A DNA stretch of 64,000 nt. It comes from Pontibacter deserti. GTDB taxonomy: Bacteria; Bacteroidota; Bacteroidia; Cytophagales; Hymenobacteraceae. Both the position numbers and the translations under genes were made by a program. Where the stretch lies: NCBI RefSeq assembly GCF_023630255.1, contig NZ_JALPRS010000001.1, positions 2,542,001 to 2,606,000 on the forward strand, read 5' to 3'. Of the stretch, positions 54,956-64,000 are shown piece by piece; the first letter of the stretch is position 1; each line of letters starts with the position of its first letter. The notes beneath the pieces are model-generated. The model saw only the letters and a list, made by a program, of their open reading frames with translations, did no database searches and had not been told where the DNA came from.

Positions 54956-57574
54956 ATGAACTTTAATAACTATACCATCAAAGCCCAGGAAGCCATACAG
55001 AAGGCTACCGAGATAGCAGGCGGCAACCAGCAGCAGGCTATCGAAACCGGGCACATTTTAAAAGCAATACTGGAGACAGACGAAAACGTAACTAACTTTC
55101 TACTCCAGAAACTGAACATCAACGGAAACATCCTGCACAGCAAGCTCGACGAGATCGTAGAGGCTTACCCAAAAGTAAGTGGTGGTAGCCCATACTTAGC
55201 CAACGATGCGGCGGCAGCGCTGCAAAAAGCAACTTCTTATTTAAAAGAGTTTGGCGATGAGTATGTAGCTATTGAGCACTTGCTACTGGGTGTACTCGCT
55301 GGTCGCGACAGAGTGGCTGGCCTGATGAAGGATGTTGGTTTTAACGAAAAAGACTTAAAGAAAGCGATAAAAGAACTTCGCGGTGGTGCCAAGGTAACCG
55401 ACCAGAATGCCGAGGCAAAATATAACTCACTGAAACGTTACGCCCGCGACCTGAACGAGATGGCCCGCAGCGGCAAGATTGACCCAGTTATTGGTCGCGA
55501 TGAAGAGATCCGCAGAGTACTGCAGATCCTGAGCCGCCGTACCAAAAACAACCCTGTATTGTTAGGTGAGCCCGGCGTAGGTAAAACCGCTATTGTAGAA
55601 GGACTGGCCCAAAGAATAGTATCGGGTGATGTACCGGAAAACCTGAAAAACAAAACACTGATGAGCCTGGACATGGGCTTATTGGTGGCAGGCGCCAAGT
55701 ATAAAGGCGAGTTCGAAGAGCGTTTGAAAGCGGTGATAAAAGAAGTAGTGGATGCTGAAGGAGATATCGTACTTTTCATTGACGAGATACACACCCTGAT
55801 TGGTGCCGGTGCGGGTGGCGAAAGTGCTATGGACGCAGCCAACCTTTTAAAACCAGCTTTGGCGCGTGGTGAGCTGCATGCCATCGGTGCCACTACGCTT
55901 AAAGAATACCAGAAGTATATCGAAAAGGATAAAGCGCTGGAGCGTCGGTTCCAGGCAGTTATGGTAGACGAGCCAAGCGTACAAGATGCCATATCTATAC
56001 TTCGTGGTATAAAAGATAAGTATGAAGTGCACCACGGGGTACGGATTAAAGACGATGCCATCATTGCCGCTGTAGAGCTTTCTCATCGCTACATTACCGA
56101 CCGTTTTTTACCAGACAAGGCTATTGACCTGATGGACGAAGCGGCCGCGAAACTGCGAATTGAGATTGACTCTCTTCCGGTAGAGTTAGATGAGATTCAG
56201 CGCCGCATCATGCAGCTGGAGATTGAGCGCGAAGCTATCCGTAGAGAGAATGATAAGGACAAGGAAACCATACTCTCTAAAGAGATTGCTGAGCTATCTA
56301 CGAAGCGCGATGATTTGAAAGCCAAGTGGCAGAACGAAAAACAGATCATCGAGGGTATTCAGAAAGAGAAAGAGAACATAGAAAACTATAAACTTGAAGC
56401 TGAGCAAGCCGAACGAAGCGGCGACTATGGCCGTGTAGCTGAATTGCGTTATGGCAAGATTCAGGAAGCGGAAGCGAAGCTGAAAGAATTGCAGGAGCAG
56501 GTTCACCAGATGCAGGGCGAAAACCCGATGCTGAAAGAGGAAGTGAATTCTGAAGACATTGCCGAAGTAGTAGCTAAATGGACGGGTGTTCCGGTAAGCA
56601 AAATGCTGCAGAGCGACCGCGAAAAACTGCTGCACTTAGAGCAGGAACTGGGAAGACGTGTAGCTGGTCAGGAAGAAGCCATAGAAGCTATCTCGGATGC
56701 CGTGCGCCGAAGCCGTGCCGGTATGCAGGACCCGAAACGTCCTATCGGTTCGTTCATCTTCCTGGGTACAACGGGTGTGGGTAAAACAGAGCTTGCTAAA
56801 GCGCTGGCCGACTACCTGTTCAACGACGAGAACGCGATGGTGCGGATTGATATGAGTGAATACCAGGAGCGCCACGCGGTGAGCCGAATGATAGGTGCAC
56901 CTCCGGGATACGTTGGCTACGATGAAGGTGGCCAGTTAACGGAAGCTGTCCGCAGAAAGCCATACTCTGTAGTGCTGCTCGACGAGATTGAGAAAGCTCA
57001 CCCTGACGTGTTCAACATCCTGTTGCAGGTGCTCGACGATGGCCGCTTAACAGACAGCAAAGGCCGCGTGGTGAACTTTAAGAACACGATCATCATCATG
57101 ACTTCAAACATTGGTTCGCACATCATCCAGAGTAATTTTGAGACGATGGATGAATATAACCACGACGAGGTAATTGAGCGCACCAAAGATGAAGTATTCG
57201 AGTTGCTGAAGAAATCGGTAAGGCCGGAATTCCTGAACCGAATTGATGAGCTGGTAATGTTCAGACCATTGAGTCGTAAGGATATCCGCAAGATTGTACA
57301 GATTCAGTTTGCTCATATCCAGGATCGTCTGGACGAAGCTGGCATCCGGTTAATAGCTACCGATGAGGTGCTGGATTACCTGGGTGAACAGGGTTACGAT
57401 CCGCAGTTTGGTGCCCGACCACTGAAGCGTGTACTACAGCGCCAGGTGCTGAACGAGCTGTCGAAGGAGATCTTGGCCGGCACTATCAGCAAAGATTCTG
57501 TAGTAGAAGCAGTGCTGGAAGATGGCAGGATCCGGTTCAACAACATTGATGTAGAGATACCGACCGAGAGATAA
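54956..57574 (+). CDS. clpB: ClpB disaggregase
   Basis: 872 residues. Clp N domain (1-145), NBD1 with [13 protein letters not shown] and [12 protein letters not shown], the long coiled-coil middle domain (about 410-530, containing [12 protein letters not shown]), NBD2 with [14 protein letters not shown] and [12 protein letters not shown], and a C-terminal D2-small domain. No ClpP-binding IGF loop was seen, as expected for ClpB. It works with DnaK to dissolve aggregates. A heat-shock type regulatory site was not found in the 140 bp upstream. Confidence 0.97.
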   Translation: MNFNNYTIKAQEAIQKATEIAGGNQQQAIETGHILKAILETDENVTNFLLQKLNINGNILHSKLDEIVEAYPKVSGGSPYLANDAAAALQKATSYLKEFGDEYVAIEHLLLGVLAGRDRVAGLMKDVGFNEKDLKKAIKELRGGAKVTDQNAEAKYNSLKRYARDLNEMARSGKIDPVIGRDEEIRRVLQILSRRTKNNPVLLGEPGVGKTAIVEGLAQRIVSGDVPENLKNKTLMSLDMGLLVAGAKYKGEFEERLKAVIKEVVDAEGDIVLFIDEIHTLIGAGAGGESAMDAANLLKPALARGELHAIGATTLKEYQKYIEKDKALERRFQAVMVDEPSVQDAISILRGIKDKYEVHHGVRIKDDAIIAAVELSHRYITDRFLPDKAIDLMDEAAAKLRIEIDSLPVELDEIQRRIMQLEIEREAIRRENDKDKETILSKEIAELSTKRDDLKAKWQNEKQIIEGIQKEKENIENYKLEAEQAERSGDYGRVAELRYGKIQEAEAKLKELQEQVHQMQGENPMLKEEVNSEDIAEVVAKWTGVPVSKMLQSDREKLLHLEQELGRRVAGQEEAIEAISDAVRRSRAGMQDPKRPIGSFIFLGTTGVGKTELAKALADYLFNDENAMVRIDMSEYQERHAVSRMIGAPPGYVGYDEGGQLTEAVRRKPYSVVLLDEIEKAHPDVFNILLQVLDDGRLTDSKGRVVNFKNTIIIMTSNIGSHIIQSNFETMDEYNHDEVIERTKDEVFELLKKSVRPEFLNRIDELVMFRPLSRKDIRKIVQIQFAHIQDRLDEAGIRLIATDEVLDYLGEQGYDPQFGARPLKRVLQRQVLNELSKEILAGTISKDSVVEAVLEDGRIRFNNIDVEIPTER

Positions 57575-57612
57575 TTTTTTAAGTAAACATTAGTTTAAAG
57601 TATAGCTGAGAT

Positions 57613-57647
57613 AAAAAGCGCCATTCTGCATGGAATGGCGCTTTTTT
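57613..57647 (+). terminator. Intrinsic terminator of clpB
   Basis: AAAAAGCGCCATTC pairs with GAATGGCGCTTTTT around a six base loop. Confidence 0.9.
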
Positions 57648-57785
57648 ATTTATAAAATACACTTCTCTTATATAATCGCTGCCAGTTATTTCACGTATTA
57701 AGCATATACTTTTCTGCCCATCAATTCTGCAATCTCATAAACCCTGGATTTAGATATTCACGTTTTATTTTTAGGGCTATATCTC

Positions 57786-58340
57786 ATGAAAATTTTCCTG
57801 ATTCTGCTTTTGCTGCTAAGTGTAACACTTGGTACAAGCGCACAAAGTATACCGGCTTCTACAGTCGATTCCTACAACTGGATCTATCTCAAAAACGGTA
57901 GCCGTCCTCTGAAGGGAGTAACCGTGCAAGCTTCAGACTCTTCTCTTCATTTCGTCAACGAATCCTTTTTAGTAAGAAATACTGTTCCGGCTTCTATCAA
58001 ACCATTAATTATACCTGTTACCCATATAGATAAAATAAAGTACCGGAGGCGAAATAATATTATAAGGGTGGGTTTGATCGGTGCATTAGGCGGCGCTGCA
58101 TTAGGTGCTCTGATAGGGTACGCTAGTGGAGATGACACATGTGAATCCGGCTCGTGGTGTATGGTCCTGTTTTCTGCGGAAGATAAAGCGATGGTAGGTT
58201 CTATACTTGGCATACTTCCAGGTATGGGCATTGGTATGGCTATTGGCAGCTACCGAAAAACCATTTACATAAATGGCGCCCAAAGTACATATAGTTTAAC
58301 CAGAGATGAATTGAAAAAGTATACTTTAACCAAACAGTAA
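57786..58340 (+). CDS. Secreted protein with glycine-zipper segment
   Basis: 184 residues. Signal peptide ending TSAQ (about 20). A beta-rich part (about 25-95, with NWIYLKNGSRPLKGVTVQ and IPVTHIDKIKYRRRN) is followed by a glycine-zipper type membrane segment (GLIGALGGAALGALIGYASG) and a second hydrophobic stretch (GSILGILPGMGIGMAIGSY). No family is recognised. Both hydrophobic parts suggest membrane association. Confidence 0.7.
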   Translation: MKIFLILLLLLSVTLGTSAQSIPASTVDSYNWIYLKNGSRPLKGVTVQASDSSLHFVNESFLVRNTVPASIKPLIIPVTHIDKIKYRRRNNIIRVGLIGALGGAALGALIGYASGDDTCESGSWCMVLFSAEDKAMVGSILGILPGMGIGMAIGSYRKTIYINGAQSTYSLTRDELKKYTLTKQ

Positions 58341-58480
58341 GACCTATACTTTATACAAGGCTATAACATTTTTAGAAGTAATGGTAGGTCTGGCCACTCA
58401 CTCCTGCAAACTGCTAAAAATCAACTCAAGCCCACACCTGCCGTATAATTAGCTGAATTTTAACATATAACTAAAAAGCT

Positions 58481-59140
58481 ATGAAAAAAACATTCTTACT
58501 ATTTGCTGCGGGCGCTTTATTGATTGGTTCAGCGTGTACAAGTACCGACACAACAACAACTGATACGACTACAGACACTACAACTACAACCGGCGAGACC
58601 ACTGCAGACGATCCAACAACTACAACACCACCTACAGATACCACTACTACTACTGGAACTGGAGCCGGTGGTGTAACTACTACAGGTGGTGCTGCTACTA
58701 CTATGACCAATATGGATGATGCTACGTTCCTGTCTACAGCTGCAAGCAGCAACATGATGGAGTTACAGGCAAGTAAAGCGGCACTGCAAAAAGCAAAAGA
58801 TCCGAAAGTGAAAGAGTTTGCTCAAATGATGATAGACCATCATACAAAGGCAAGCCAGGACCTGAAGACGACAGCATCGCAAATGGGTTTAACTATAACT
58901 GGGGTTGTGATGCCAATGCACCAGAAAATGATTGATGAGCTGACAAACTATACCGGTACAGGCTACGACGAAAAGTACATGGACCTGATGGAGACGGCTC
59001 ATAAAAATGATATCGCCATGTTTGAAGCCAAAAGCCAGAATGCGACAAACCAGGCTGTAAAAGATTTTGCAAACAGAATGACACCGACATTACGTTCTCA
59101 CTACGAAATGGCTACAAACATTGAAGATACAGTAGACTAA
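58481..59140 (+). CDS. DUF4142 lipoprotein with threonine-rich linker
   Basis: 219 residues. Lipoprotein signal ending IGSAC (Cys about 19), a Thr-rich linker (about 22-80, with repeated TDTTT units), then a DUF4142 four-helix domain: MDDATFLSTAASSNMMELQASKAAL (split here), AQMMIDHHTKASQDLK and YMDLMETAHKNDIAMFE, with the ferritin-like His pairs. The role of DUF4142 is not known. The Thr-rich linker suits a surface-exposed stalk. Confidence 0.9.
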   Translation: MKKTFLLFAAGALLIGSACTSTDTTTTDTTTDTTTTTGETTADDPTTTTPPTDTTTTTGTGAGGVTTTGGAATTMTNMDDATFLSTAASSNMMELQASKAALQKAKDPKVKEFAQMMIDHHTKASQDLKTTASQMGLTITGVVMPMHQKMIDELTNYTGTGYDEKYMDLMETAHKNDIAMFEAKSQNATNQAVKDFANRMTPTLRSHYEMATNIEDTVD

Positions 59141-59154
59141 GTCTTTTATACTTT

Positions 59155-59202
59155 AAAAACAACAACGCCGGCAGAAGCAGTTTTGTCGGCGTTGTTGTTT
59201 TT
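59155..59202 (+). terminator. Intrinsic terminator
   Basis: AAAAACAACAACGCCG pairs with CGGCGTTGTTGTTTTT, a 16 bp perfect stem with a 16 base loop. Confidence 0.88.
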
Positions 59203-59292
59203 AAAGATCACTTTACCTGCAGCCCACGCTGTAATATATATAGCGGGTTGCATCAATTAAAATATGGAGCGGACCTGAAGTTATGCTAAAGC

Positions 59293-59655
59293 TCAAAATC
59301 CTTCCTGCACCCACCTCATAGCATCGGCCCGTTGCGATATGGTAAAATAACGCACCCCTCTTTTCTTTACCGGGCTTATCAGGTTGGCTGCTAATTCCTG
59401 CCACCACCGCTCCCCTACCATTGCCACACGTCCGTATTCGCGCCCATGCACAAGGTCAAACAACAGGTTTTCGAGAGCAGCTCCGGGCTTTACCCAATTC
59501 AGGTCGGACATTTCATAGTATAACCTCGCAGATCCGTACTGCTTCATTCTCTCCCGTATCAGCTCGCGGTACAGGTCAAAGTCTTCATTTGTCAGCTGTC
59601 CGCTTACCCGCACTGCAAGCATGTCGTCATGTGTTTCAGGTAAAACCGTTAACAT
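59293..59655 (-). CDS. SpoIIAA-like (STAS/SEC14-type) protein
   Basis: 120 residues from ATG 59655 (27 further residues are open upstream but do not look like the family). The fold pattern is LAVRVSGQLTNEDFDLYRELI, RLYYEMSDLNWVKPGAALENL, GREYGRVAMVGERWW, AANLISPVKKRGVRYFTISQRADAMRWV, here divided. Such proteins are small cytosolic lipid- or regulator-binding modules with no single known role. Confidence 0.8.
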   Translation of the reverse strand: MLTVLPETHDDMLAVRVSGQLTNEDFDLYRELIRERMKQYGSARLYYEMSDLNWVKPGAALENLLFDLVHGREYGRVAMVGERWWQELAANLISPVKKRGVRYFTISQRADAMRWVQEGF

Positions 59656-59795
59656 AGCAGGTATAGTTATATTCTTTCTTTTATACGGTAAGTATCTAAA
59701 AACTCCTTCCACACTACGCATAAGCAGCACTTGCATATCAATGTATAAACATGTAAATTTCCGCTTAGCTTACACTATACCTATACTTTATCACT

Positions 59796-60389
59796 TTGTC
59801 ATCTGTATTTTACACATACCTGCAGCTGGGCTTTCATCATATATTTAACCTAAAAGCCTACGACCACATGTTGTTCCTGTTTGCCTTATGCGCCATTTAT
59901 ACTTTAAGCGACTGGCGAAAAGTACTGGCACTGGTTACCAGTTTTACTATCGGGCATTCCATTACACTGGCTTTATCTACATTTAACATTATTAAGTTTG
60001 ATACCGGGCTTATCGAGTTCCTGATTCCTGTTACAATATTCTTTACCTGTGTTACCAATTTCTTTAAACTGAAAGGCGCAGCCAGCAAGCAGCATACTGT
60101 ATTTTCGATGCACAACCTGATGGCCATTTTCTTCGGACTGGTGCATGGCATGGGTTTCTCGAATTACCTGAAGTCTTTGCTTGGCAAAAACAGCGATTCG
60201 TGGCTGCAACTGCTGGCCTTTAACGTGGGCATAGAGCTGGGCCAGTTGCTGATCGTGTTTATACTTCTGATAGTGGCTGCTCTGATGCTGAACTTGTTTA
60301 ATGCCAAGCGCCGCGACTGGATCATGGTGCTTTCGAGCGCAGCAGCCGGTATTTCCTTAATTTTGATGATGGAAACCAATATCTTTTAG
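59796..60389 (+). CDS. HupE/UreJ-family membrane protein
   Basis: 197 residues, about six membrane helices. N-terminal YLQLGFHHIFNLKAYDHMLFLFALCAIY and SFTIGHSITLALS carry the conserved His residues; later MHNLMAIFFGLVHGMGFSNYLK and NVGIELGQLLIVF match the family. HupE/UreJ proteins are thought to carry nickel or other transition metals. The start is taken as TTG 59796, because the next in-frame ATG would cut the first helix. No urease or hydrogenase gene is nearby. Confidence 0.8.
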   Translation: MSSVFYTYLQLGFHHIFNLKAYDHMLFLFALCAIYTLSDWRKVLALVTSFTIGHSITLALSTFNIIKFDTGLIEFLIPVTIFFTCVTNFFKLKGAASKQHTVFSMHNLMAIFFGLVHGMGFSNYLKSLLGKNSDSWLQLLAFNVGIELGQLLIVFILLIVAALMLNLFNAKRRDWIMVLSSAAAGISLILMMETNIF

Positions 60390-60451
60390 AACACAATAAA
60401 CTATACCTTACAACCAACTAAACTAATAACCTTAACTCACCTACATTTCTG

Positions 60452-62791
60452 ATGAAAAACCTACTTACAGGTTTAGTCTTTTTCGGATTGGCCGCCGCCC
60501 CTTTTGCGGGCATGGCACAAAGCAACACCGATCAGTCTAAATTTAAGCAGTTGCAACAGGAGCTGCCTACACCAAACACGTACCGCTCTGCATCAGGTGC
60601 ACCTGGCCACCAGTACTGGCAGCAGCGCGCCGACTATAATATTAAAGTTGAGCTAAACGACGAGAACCAGTCTATTACAGGTTCTGAAACAATAACCTAT
60701 ACCAACAACTCGCCGGACGTATTAACTTACCTGTGGCTGCAACTGGACCAGAACATCTTCGAGCCTAACTCGATGGCAAACTCAACCCGCACAGGCAACC
60801 TTAATGAGAAGATGTCTTTGCAGGCTGTGGAGTATATGACGCGTGAGGAATTTGACGGTGGCTTTAAAATTAAGGCTGTAAAAGACCGTAATGGCAAAGC
60901 GCTGAAGTATACGGTTAATAACACAATGATGCGCGTTGATCTTCCTACAGATCTGAAGCCTAAGCAAAGCTTTACATTCAGCATCGATTGGAACCACAAC
61001 ATCAACGATCAGAAGGCATTAGGTGGTCGCTCCGGTTATGAATACTTCCCTGCCGATGGCAATTACCTGTACGAAATGGCGCAGTGGTTCCCAAGAATGG
61101 CTGTGTACGATGATGTGAATGGCTGGCAGCACAAGCAGTTTTTAGGATCTGGTGAGTTTGCATTACCTTTCGGTGACTATAAAGTAAGTATAACTGTACC
61201 TGCTGACCACATTGTTGGCTCTACCGGTGAATTACAGAATGCAAGCCAAGTTCTTACCTCAACACAGCAGAAACGTTGGGCAGATGCTGCCAAAGCCGAC
61301 AAGCCTGTTGTTATAGTTACCCAGGACGAAGCCGCCAAAGCCGAAAAAAATAAAGCAAAAGGTAAAAAGACGTGGGTTTACGCTGCTAAAAATGTGCGCG
61401 ACTTTGCATGGGCCAGCTCCCGTAAGTTTATCTGGGATGCGATGAATGTAAAAGTTGGTGGTAAAAATGTACTGGCAATGTCTTACTACCCGAAAGAGGC
61501 TAACCCACTTTGGGGACAGTATTCAACGGAGTCGGTAGCACACACGCTAAAAGTATATTCCAAGCACACCATTGATTACCCTTACCCGGTTGCTATTTCA
61601 GTACATGGTCCGGTTGGTGGTATGGAGTACCCGATGCTTTCGTTTAACGGTTACCGCCCTGAAGCTGACGGCACGTATTCTGATCGTACCAAGTATGGCC
61701 TGATCACGGTTATCATTCACGAAGTAGGACACAACTTCTTCCCGATGATTATTAACTCGGATGAGCGCCAGTGGACGTGGATGGACGAAGGCTTGAATAC
61801 ATTTGTGCAGTACCTGGCAGAGCAGGAATGGGAACGTAATTACCCTTCGAGCCGTGGTGAACCAAGCAAAATCGTTAACTACATGAAGAGCGCTAAAAAC
61901 ACGCAGGTGCCGATCATGACCAATTCTGAATCTGTATTGCAGTTTGGTAACAACGCCTATGGCAAACCGGCAACAGCGCTGAATATACTTCGCGAAACTG
62001 TAATGGGCCGTGAATTATTTGACTACGCCTTTAAAGAGTATGCTAATCGCTGGGCCTTTAAACACCCAATGCCAGCAGACTTTTTCAGAACTATGGAAGA
62101 TGCTTCAGGCGTAGACCTGGACTGGTTCTGGAGAGGCTGGTTCTACACTACCGACCACACCGATATATCAATTGAAGATGTGAAGTGGTTTACAATAGAT
62201 TCACAGAACCCTGAGTTTGTGAATGCCCAGAAGCGTGCTGAGCAGAACAAAGCTCCTAAAACACTATCTGAGCAGCGCAACCTGAAAGATATTCAGAAGA
62301 CACGTGTAGAACTGAGACCTGAACTGAATGACTTCTACAACACCTACGATCCGTTGGCTGTAACGGCAGCTGACCAGCAGAAATACCAGTCTTTCCTGAA
62401 GGGACTTACGCCTGAGCAGAAAAAAGCCTTGGATTCAGGATTAAACTTCTACGAGGTTGGCTTTAAAAACCTGGGTGGGCTTGTAATGCCGCTGGTAGTA
62501 AAAATGACCTTTGAAGATGGTACAGAGGAAGTGGTAAACGTACCTGCCGAAGTATGGCGCTACAATAACGAGGAGATTACCAAAGTTTTCGTAACTGAGA
62601 AACCTGTTGTTAATTTTGAACTGGACCCATACCTGCAAACGGCTGACACGGAATTATCTAACAACTACTTCCCTCGTCGTCTGGCACCTAGCCGCTTCGA
62701 GATCTTCCAGCAGCAGGAGCGCAACCAGCCAAACCCAATGCAGCGCCAGAACTCAACACGCAGCAACAACAGCAATAACTCAGGCCGCTAA
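60452..62791 (+). CDS. M1-family metallopeptidase
   Basis: 779 residues with signal peptide (about 1-22, ending GMAQ). N-terminal beta domain, VGGMEYPMLSF in place of the GxMEN substrate motif, zinc motif HEVGHNFFPMIINSDERQWTWMDEGLN (HExxH with the distal Glu 19 residues on, split here for length), and a long C-terminal part with Asn/Ser-rich end. It is a secreted aminopeptidase-like enzyme. Terminator follows. Confidence 0.93.
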   Translation: MKNLLTGLVFFGLAAAPFAGMAQSNTDQSKFKQLQQELPTPNTYRSASGAPGHQYWQQRADYNIKVELNDENQSITGSETITYTNNSPDVLTYLWLQLDQNIFEPNSMANSTRTGNLNEKMSLQAVEYMTREEFDGGFKIKAVKDRNGKALKYTVNNTMMRVDLPTDLKPKQSFTFSIDWNHNINDQKALGGRSGYEYFPADGNYLYEMAQWFPRMAVYDDVNGWQHKQFLGSGEFALPFGDYKVSITVPADHIVGSTGELQNASQVLTSTQQKRWADAAKADKPVVIVTQDEAAKAEKNKAKGKKTWVYAAKNVRDFAWASSRKFIWDAMNVKVGGKNVLAMSYYPKEANPLWGQYSTESVAHTLKVYSKHTIDYPYPVAISVHGPVGGMEYPMLSFNGYRPEADGTYSDRTKYGLITVIIHEVGHNFFPMIINSDERQWTWMDEGLNTFVQYLAEQEWERNYPSSRGEPSKIVNYMKSAKNTQVPIMTNSESVLQFGNNAYGKPATALNILRETVMGRELFDYAFKEYANRWAFKHPMPADFFRTMEDASGVDLDWFWRGWFYTTDHTDISIEDVKWFTIDSQNPEFVNAQKRAEQNKAPKTLSEQRNLKDIQKTRVELRPELNDFYNTYDPLAVTAADQQKYQSFLKGLTPEQKKALDSGLNFYEVGFKNLGGLVMPLVVKMTFEDGTEEVVNVPAEVWRYNNEEITKVFVTEKPVVNFELDPYLQTADTELSNNYFPRRLAPSRFEIFQQQERNQPNPMQRQNSTRSNNSNNSGR

Positions 62792-62811
62792 GCCCCATAG
62801 TTTATACTTTA

Positions 62812-62846
62812 AAAAAAGCCTCCGGATATTCTACGGAGGCTTTTTT
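62812..62846. terminator. Bidirectional intrinsic terminator
   Basis: AAAAAAGCCTCCG pairs with CGGAGGCTTTTTT. It ends two bases before the stop codon of the minus-strand oxidoreductase gene and serves both convergent genes. Confidence 0.9.
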
Positions 62847-62847
62847 A

Positions 62848-64000
62848 TTATTCGGCGCTATACTTATCAAAAAACCGCTGCTTTATCCTATCACCTTTCC
62901 GCACATATGGCCGAATGATAAGACGCGTACTGTTTTCATAAGTAAAGAATTTATAAACCCAGTTGCTGAGTACCACCAATTTATTCCGGAAACCGACCAG
63001 TGCCATAACGTGCACAAACAGCCAGATTGCCCAGGCCCAGAAACCTCCGAAGTGCATATTGCCTGGTAAGTCTGCCACCGCCCTGTTACGGCCTATAATT
63101 GCCAGAGATCCTTTATCTGTATATTCAAACTTCTCTAAAGGCTCTTTGCGTTGAAGTCGCACCAGGTTCTTACCCAATAGTTTACCTTGCTGTATAGCAG
63201 GCTGCGCTACACCCGGGTGCCCTTTTGGCCATTTCTCAGTTTTCATAAAAGCAATGTCACCAATAGCAAAAATATCAGGGAAGCCCAGCACCTGGTTGTA
63301 TTCATTTACTAGTATACGGCCTCGCTCTATTGCCTCTGGCGGTAAACCATCTATCAGGGCACCTGCAACTCCGGCTGCCCATATAAGCGTGTTTGTCCGT
63401 ATCTGCTCCCCGCTCTTCAGCACAGCCATATCTCCGTCGTAAGACTCAACCACAGTACCAAGCTTTATCATTACGCCAAGCTCTGTCAGGTACTTGTATG
63501 TTTTTTGGCTTGCTTCCGGCGACATCGGTGGCAGCACTCTGTCCATCCCCTCCACCAGGTAAATATTCATTTTACTGATATCCATACCCGGGTAATCAGA
63601 AGGTAGTACATGTTTCTTCATTTCGGCCAGCGCACCCGCCAGTTCCACTCCTGTTGGTCCACCCCCTACTATTACAAAGTTCATTAAGCTCTGGCGTAAC
63701 TCAGGGTCACTGGTCATGTTGGCCTGTTCGAAGCATTGCAGCATCTGGCTGCGCAGGTTCAGGGCATCAGGTATTTTTTTGAGAGGGAAAGAGAACTTCT
63801 TGATCTGCTCGTTACCAAAATAGTTGGTTTTTGTGCCTGTAGCAATTACCAGGTAATCATAGTGCAGGTCACCAATAAGCGTCGAAACCGTTTTAGTAAC
63901 CGGGTTTACATTTGTTACACGCACCAACCGGAAAAAAAAGTCTTCGTAATTATCGCTGCCGAAAAGCTTGCGAAGTGGCTCTGCAATCGCATCCGGCTCC
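62848..64000 (-). CDS. NDH-2-like FAD/NAD(P)H oxidoreductase, 5' end cut by window
   Basis: The frame continues past the right edge; the last visible upstream residues are EPDAIAEPLRKLFG and SDNYEDFFFRLVRV. Visible parts: LHYDYLVIATGTKTNYFG, the NAD-binding VIVGGGPTGVELAGALAEM, ALIWAAGV-like LIWAAGVAGALID, IFAIGDIAFM, GVAQPAIQQGKLLGKNL, and a C-terminal membrane-binding region with GGFWAWAIWLFVHVMALVGF. It is a type II NADH:quinone dehydrogenase-like enzyme at the inner membrane. The N-terminal FAD motif is outside the window. Confidence 0.92.
   Translation of the reverse strand, partial: EPDAIAEPLRKLFGSDNYEDFFFRLVRVTNVNPVTKTVSTLIGDLHYDYLVIATGTKTNYFGNEQIKKFSFPLKKIPDALNLRSQMLQCFEQANMTSDPELRQSLMNFVIVGGGPTGVELAGALAEMKKHVLPSDYPGMDISKMNIYLVEGMDRVLPPMSPEASQKTYKYLTELGVMIKLGTVVESYDGDMAVLKSGEQIRTNTLIWAAGVAGALIDGLPPEAIERGRILVNEYNQVLGFPDIFAIGDIAFMKTEKWPKGHPGVAQPAIQQGKLLGKNLVRLQRKEPLEKFEYTDKGSLAIIGRNRAVADLPGNMHFGGFWAWAIWLFVHVMALVGFRNKLVVLSNWVYKFFTYENSTRLIIRPYVRKGDRIKQRFFDKYSAE

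Noticed and set aside
55438..56064. 208-codon minus-strand frame inside clpB
   Set aside because: Antisense to the first ATPase domain of ClpB; serine/proline-rich as expected from reversed conserved codons.
58471..58755. Valine-rich minus-strand frame opposite the DUF4142 gene
   Set aside because: It is the complement of the threonine-rich linker (ACT/ACA read as AGT/TGT/GTA-type codons), so the long open frame is a composition effect.

Overview
The window reads as chromosomal DNA of a Bacteroidota bacterium, most likely order Cytophagales and close to Hymenobacteraceae (Pontibacter-like; this placement is inference). The support is a SusC/SusD pair, a type IX secretion C-terminal sorting domain, DUF3667, DUF4142, DUF5689 and DUF1684 proteins, many short lipoproteins with a C at the lipobox, a tmRNA whose tag ends in AMAA, and intrinsic terminators made of perfect 12-14 bp hairpins. 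No phage, plasmid, transposase, CRISPR array, tRNA or rRNA was seen.

Layout. 1-500 is intergenic DNA rich in dispersed repeats. 498-1873 holds a DUF1684 protein and a hemerythrin-domain lipoprotein. 1984-16854 is the main accessory block: a GlpR/DeoR regulator converges on nine minus-strand genes, glpD, glpT, susC-like, susD-like, a DUF5689 lipoprotein, a terminator and a 26 bp palindrome, then a phospholipase D-like lipoprotein, a Tat-signal metallophosphoesterase, a glycerophosphodiester phosphodiesterase and an SGNH hydrolase. I read this as a glycerophosphodiester, phospholipid or teichoate scavenging locus that delivers glycerol-3-phosphate to GlpT and GlpD; the exact substrate is inference. 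17211-19308 holds a divergent pyruvate kinase-like gene and a YwbE-family gene.

19295-19745 is a 451 bp cassette: a four-helix-bundle gene, broken by one in-frame TGA, fills the space between two perfect 35 bp inverted repeats and sits exactly between the stop codons of ywbE-like and radC. A similar pair of arms without a gene lies at 54036-54123. 20591-27016 carries housekeeping and small envelope genes (metallophosphoesterase, lipoproteins, UV damage endonuclease, DUF4112, a TRIC-type channel). The tmRNA gene is at 27080-27449 on the minus strand.

27709-35780 is an envelope module: an FtsX/MacB-type permease, an S41 peptidase and a transglutaminase-like protein on the minus strand, divergent from an NtrC-type response regulator and a histidine kinase that overlap by 11 bp. 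36015-51900 is mostly core metabolism: catalase, DUF3667 protein, cyclopropane fatty acid synthase, DNA polymerase III gamma/tau, an M16 peptidase, an NmrA-like protein, monomeric isocitrate dehydrogenase and an SGNH protein secreted by type IX. 51901-64000 contains a phosphoribosyltransferase/hydrolase pair, endonuclease V, ClpB, DUF4142, SpoIIAA-like and HupE/UreJ proteins, an M1 aminopeptidase, and an NDH-2-like oxidoreductase cut by the right edge.

A background signal runs through everything: the words TATACTT and TATAGTT (and reverse complements) are heavily over-used in genes and between them, on both strands.
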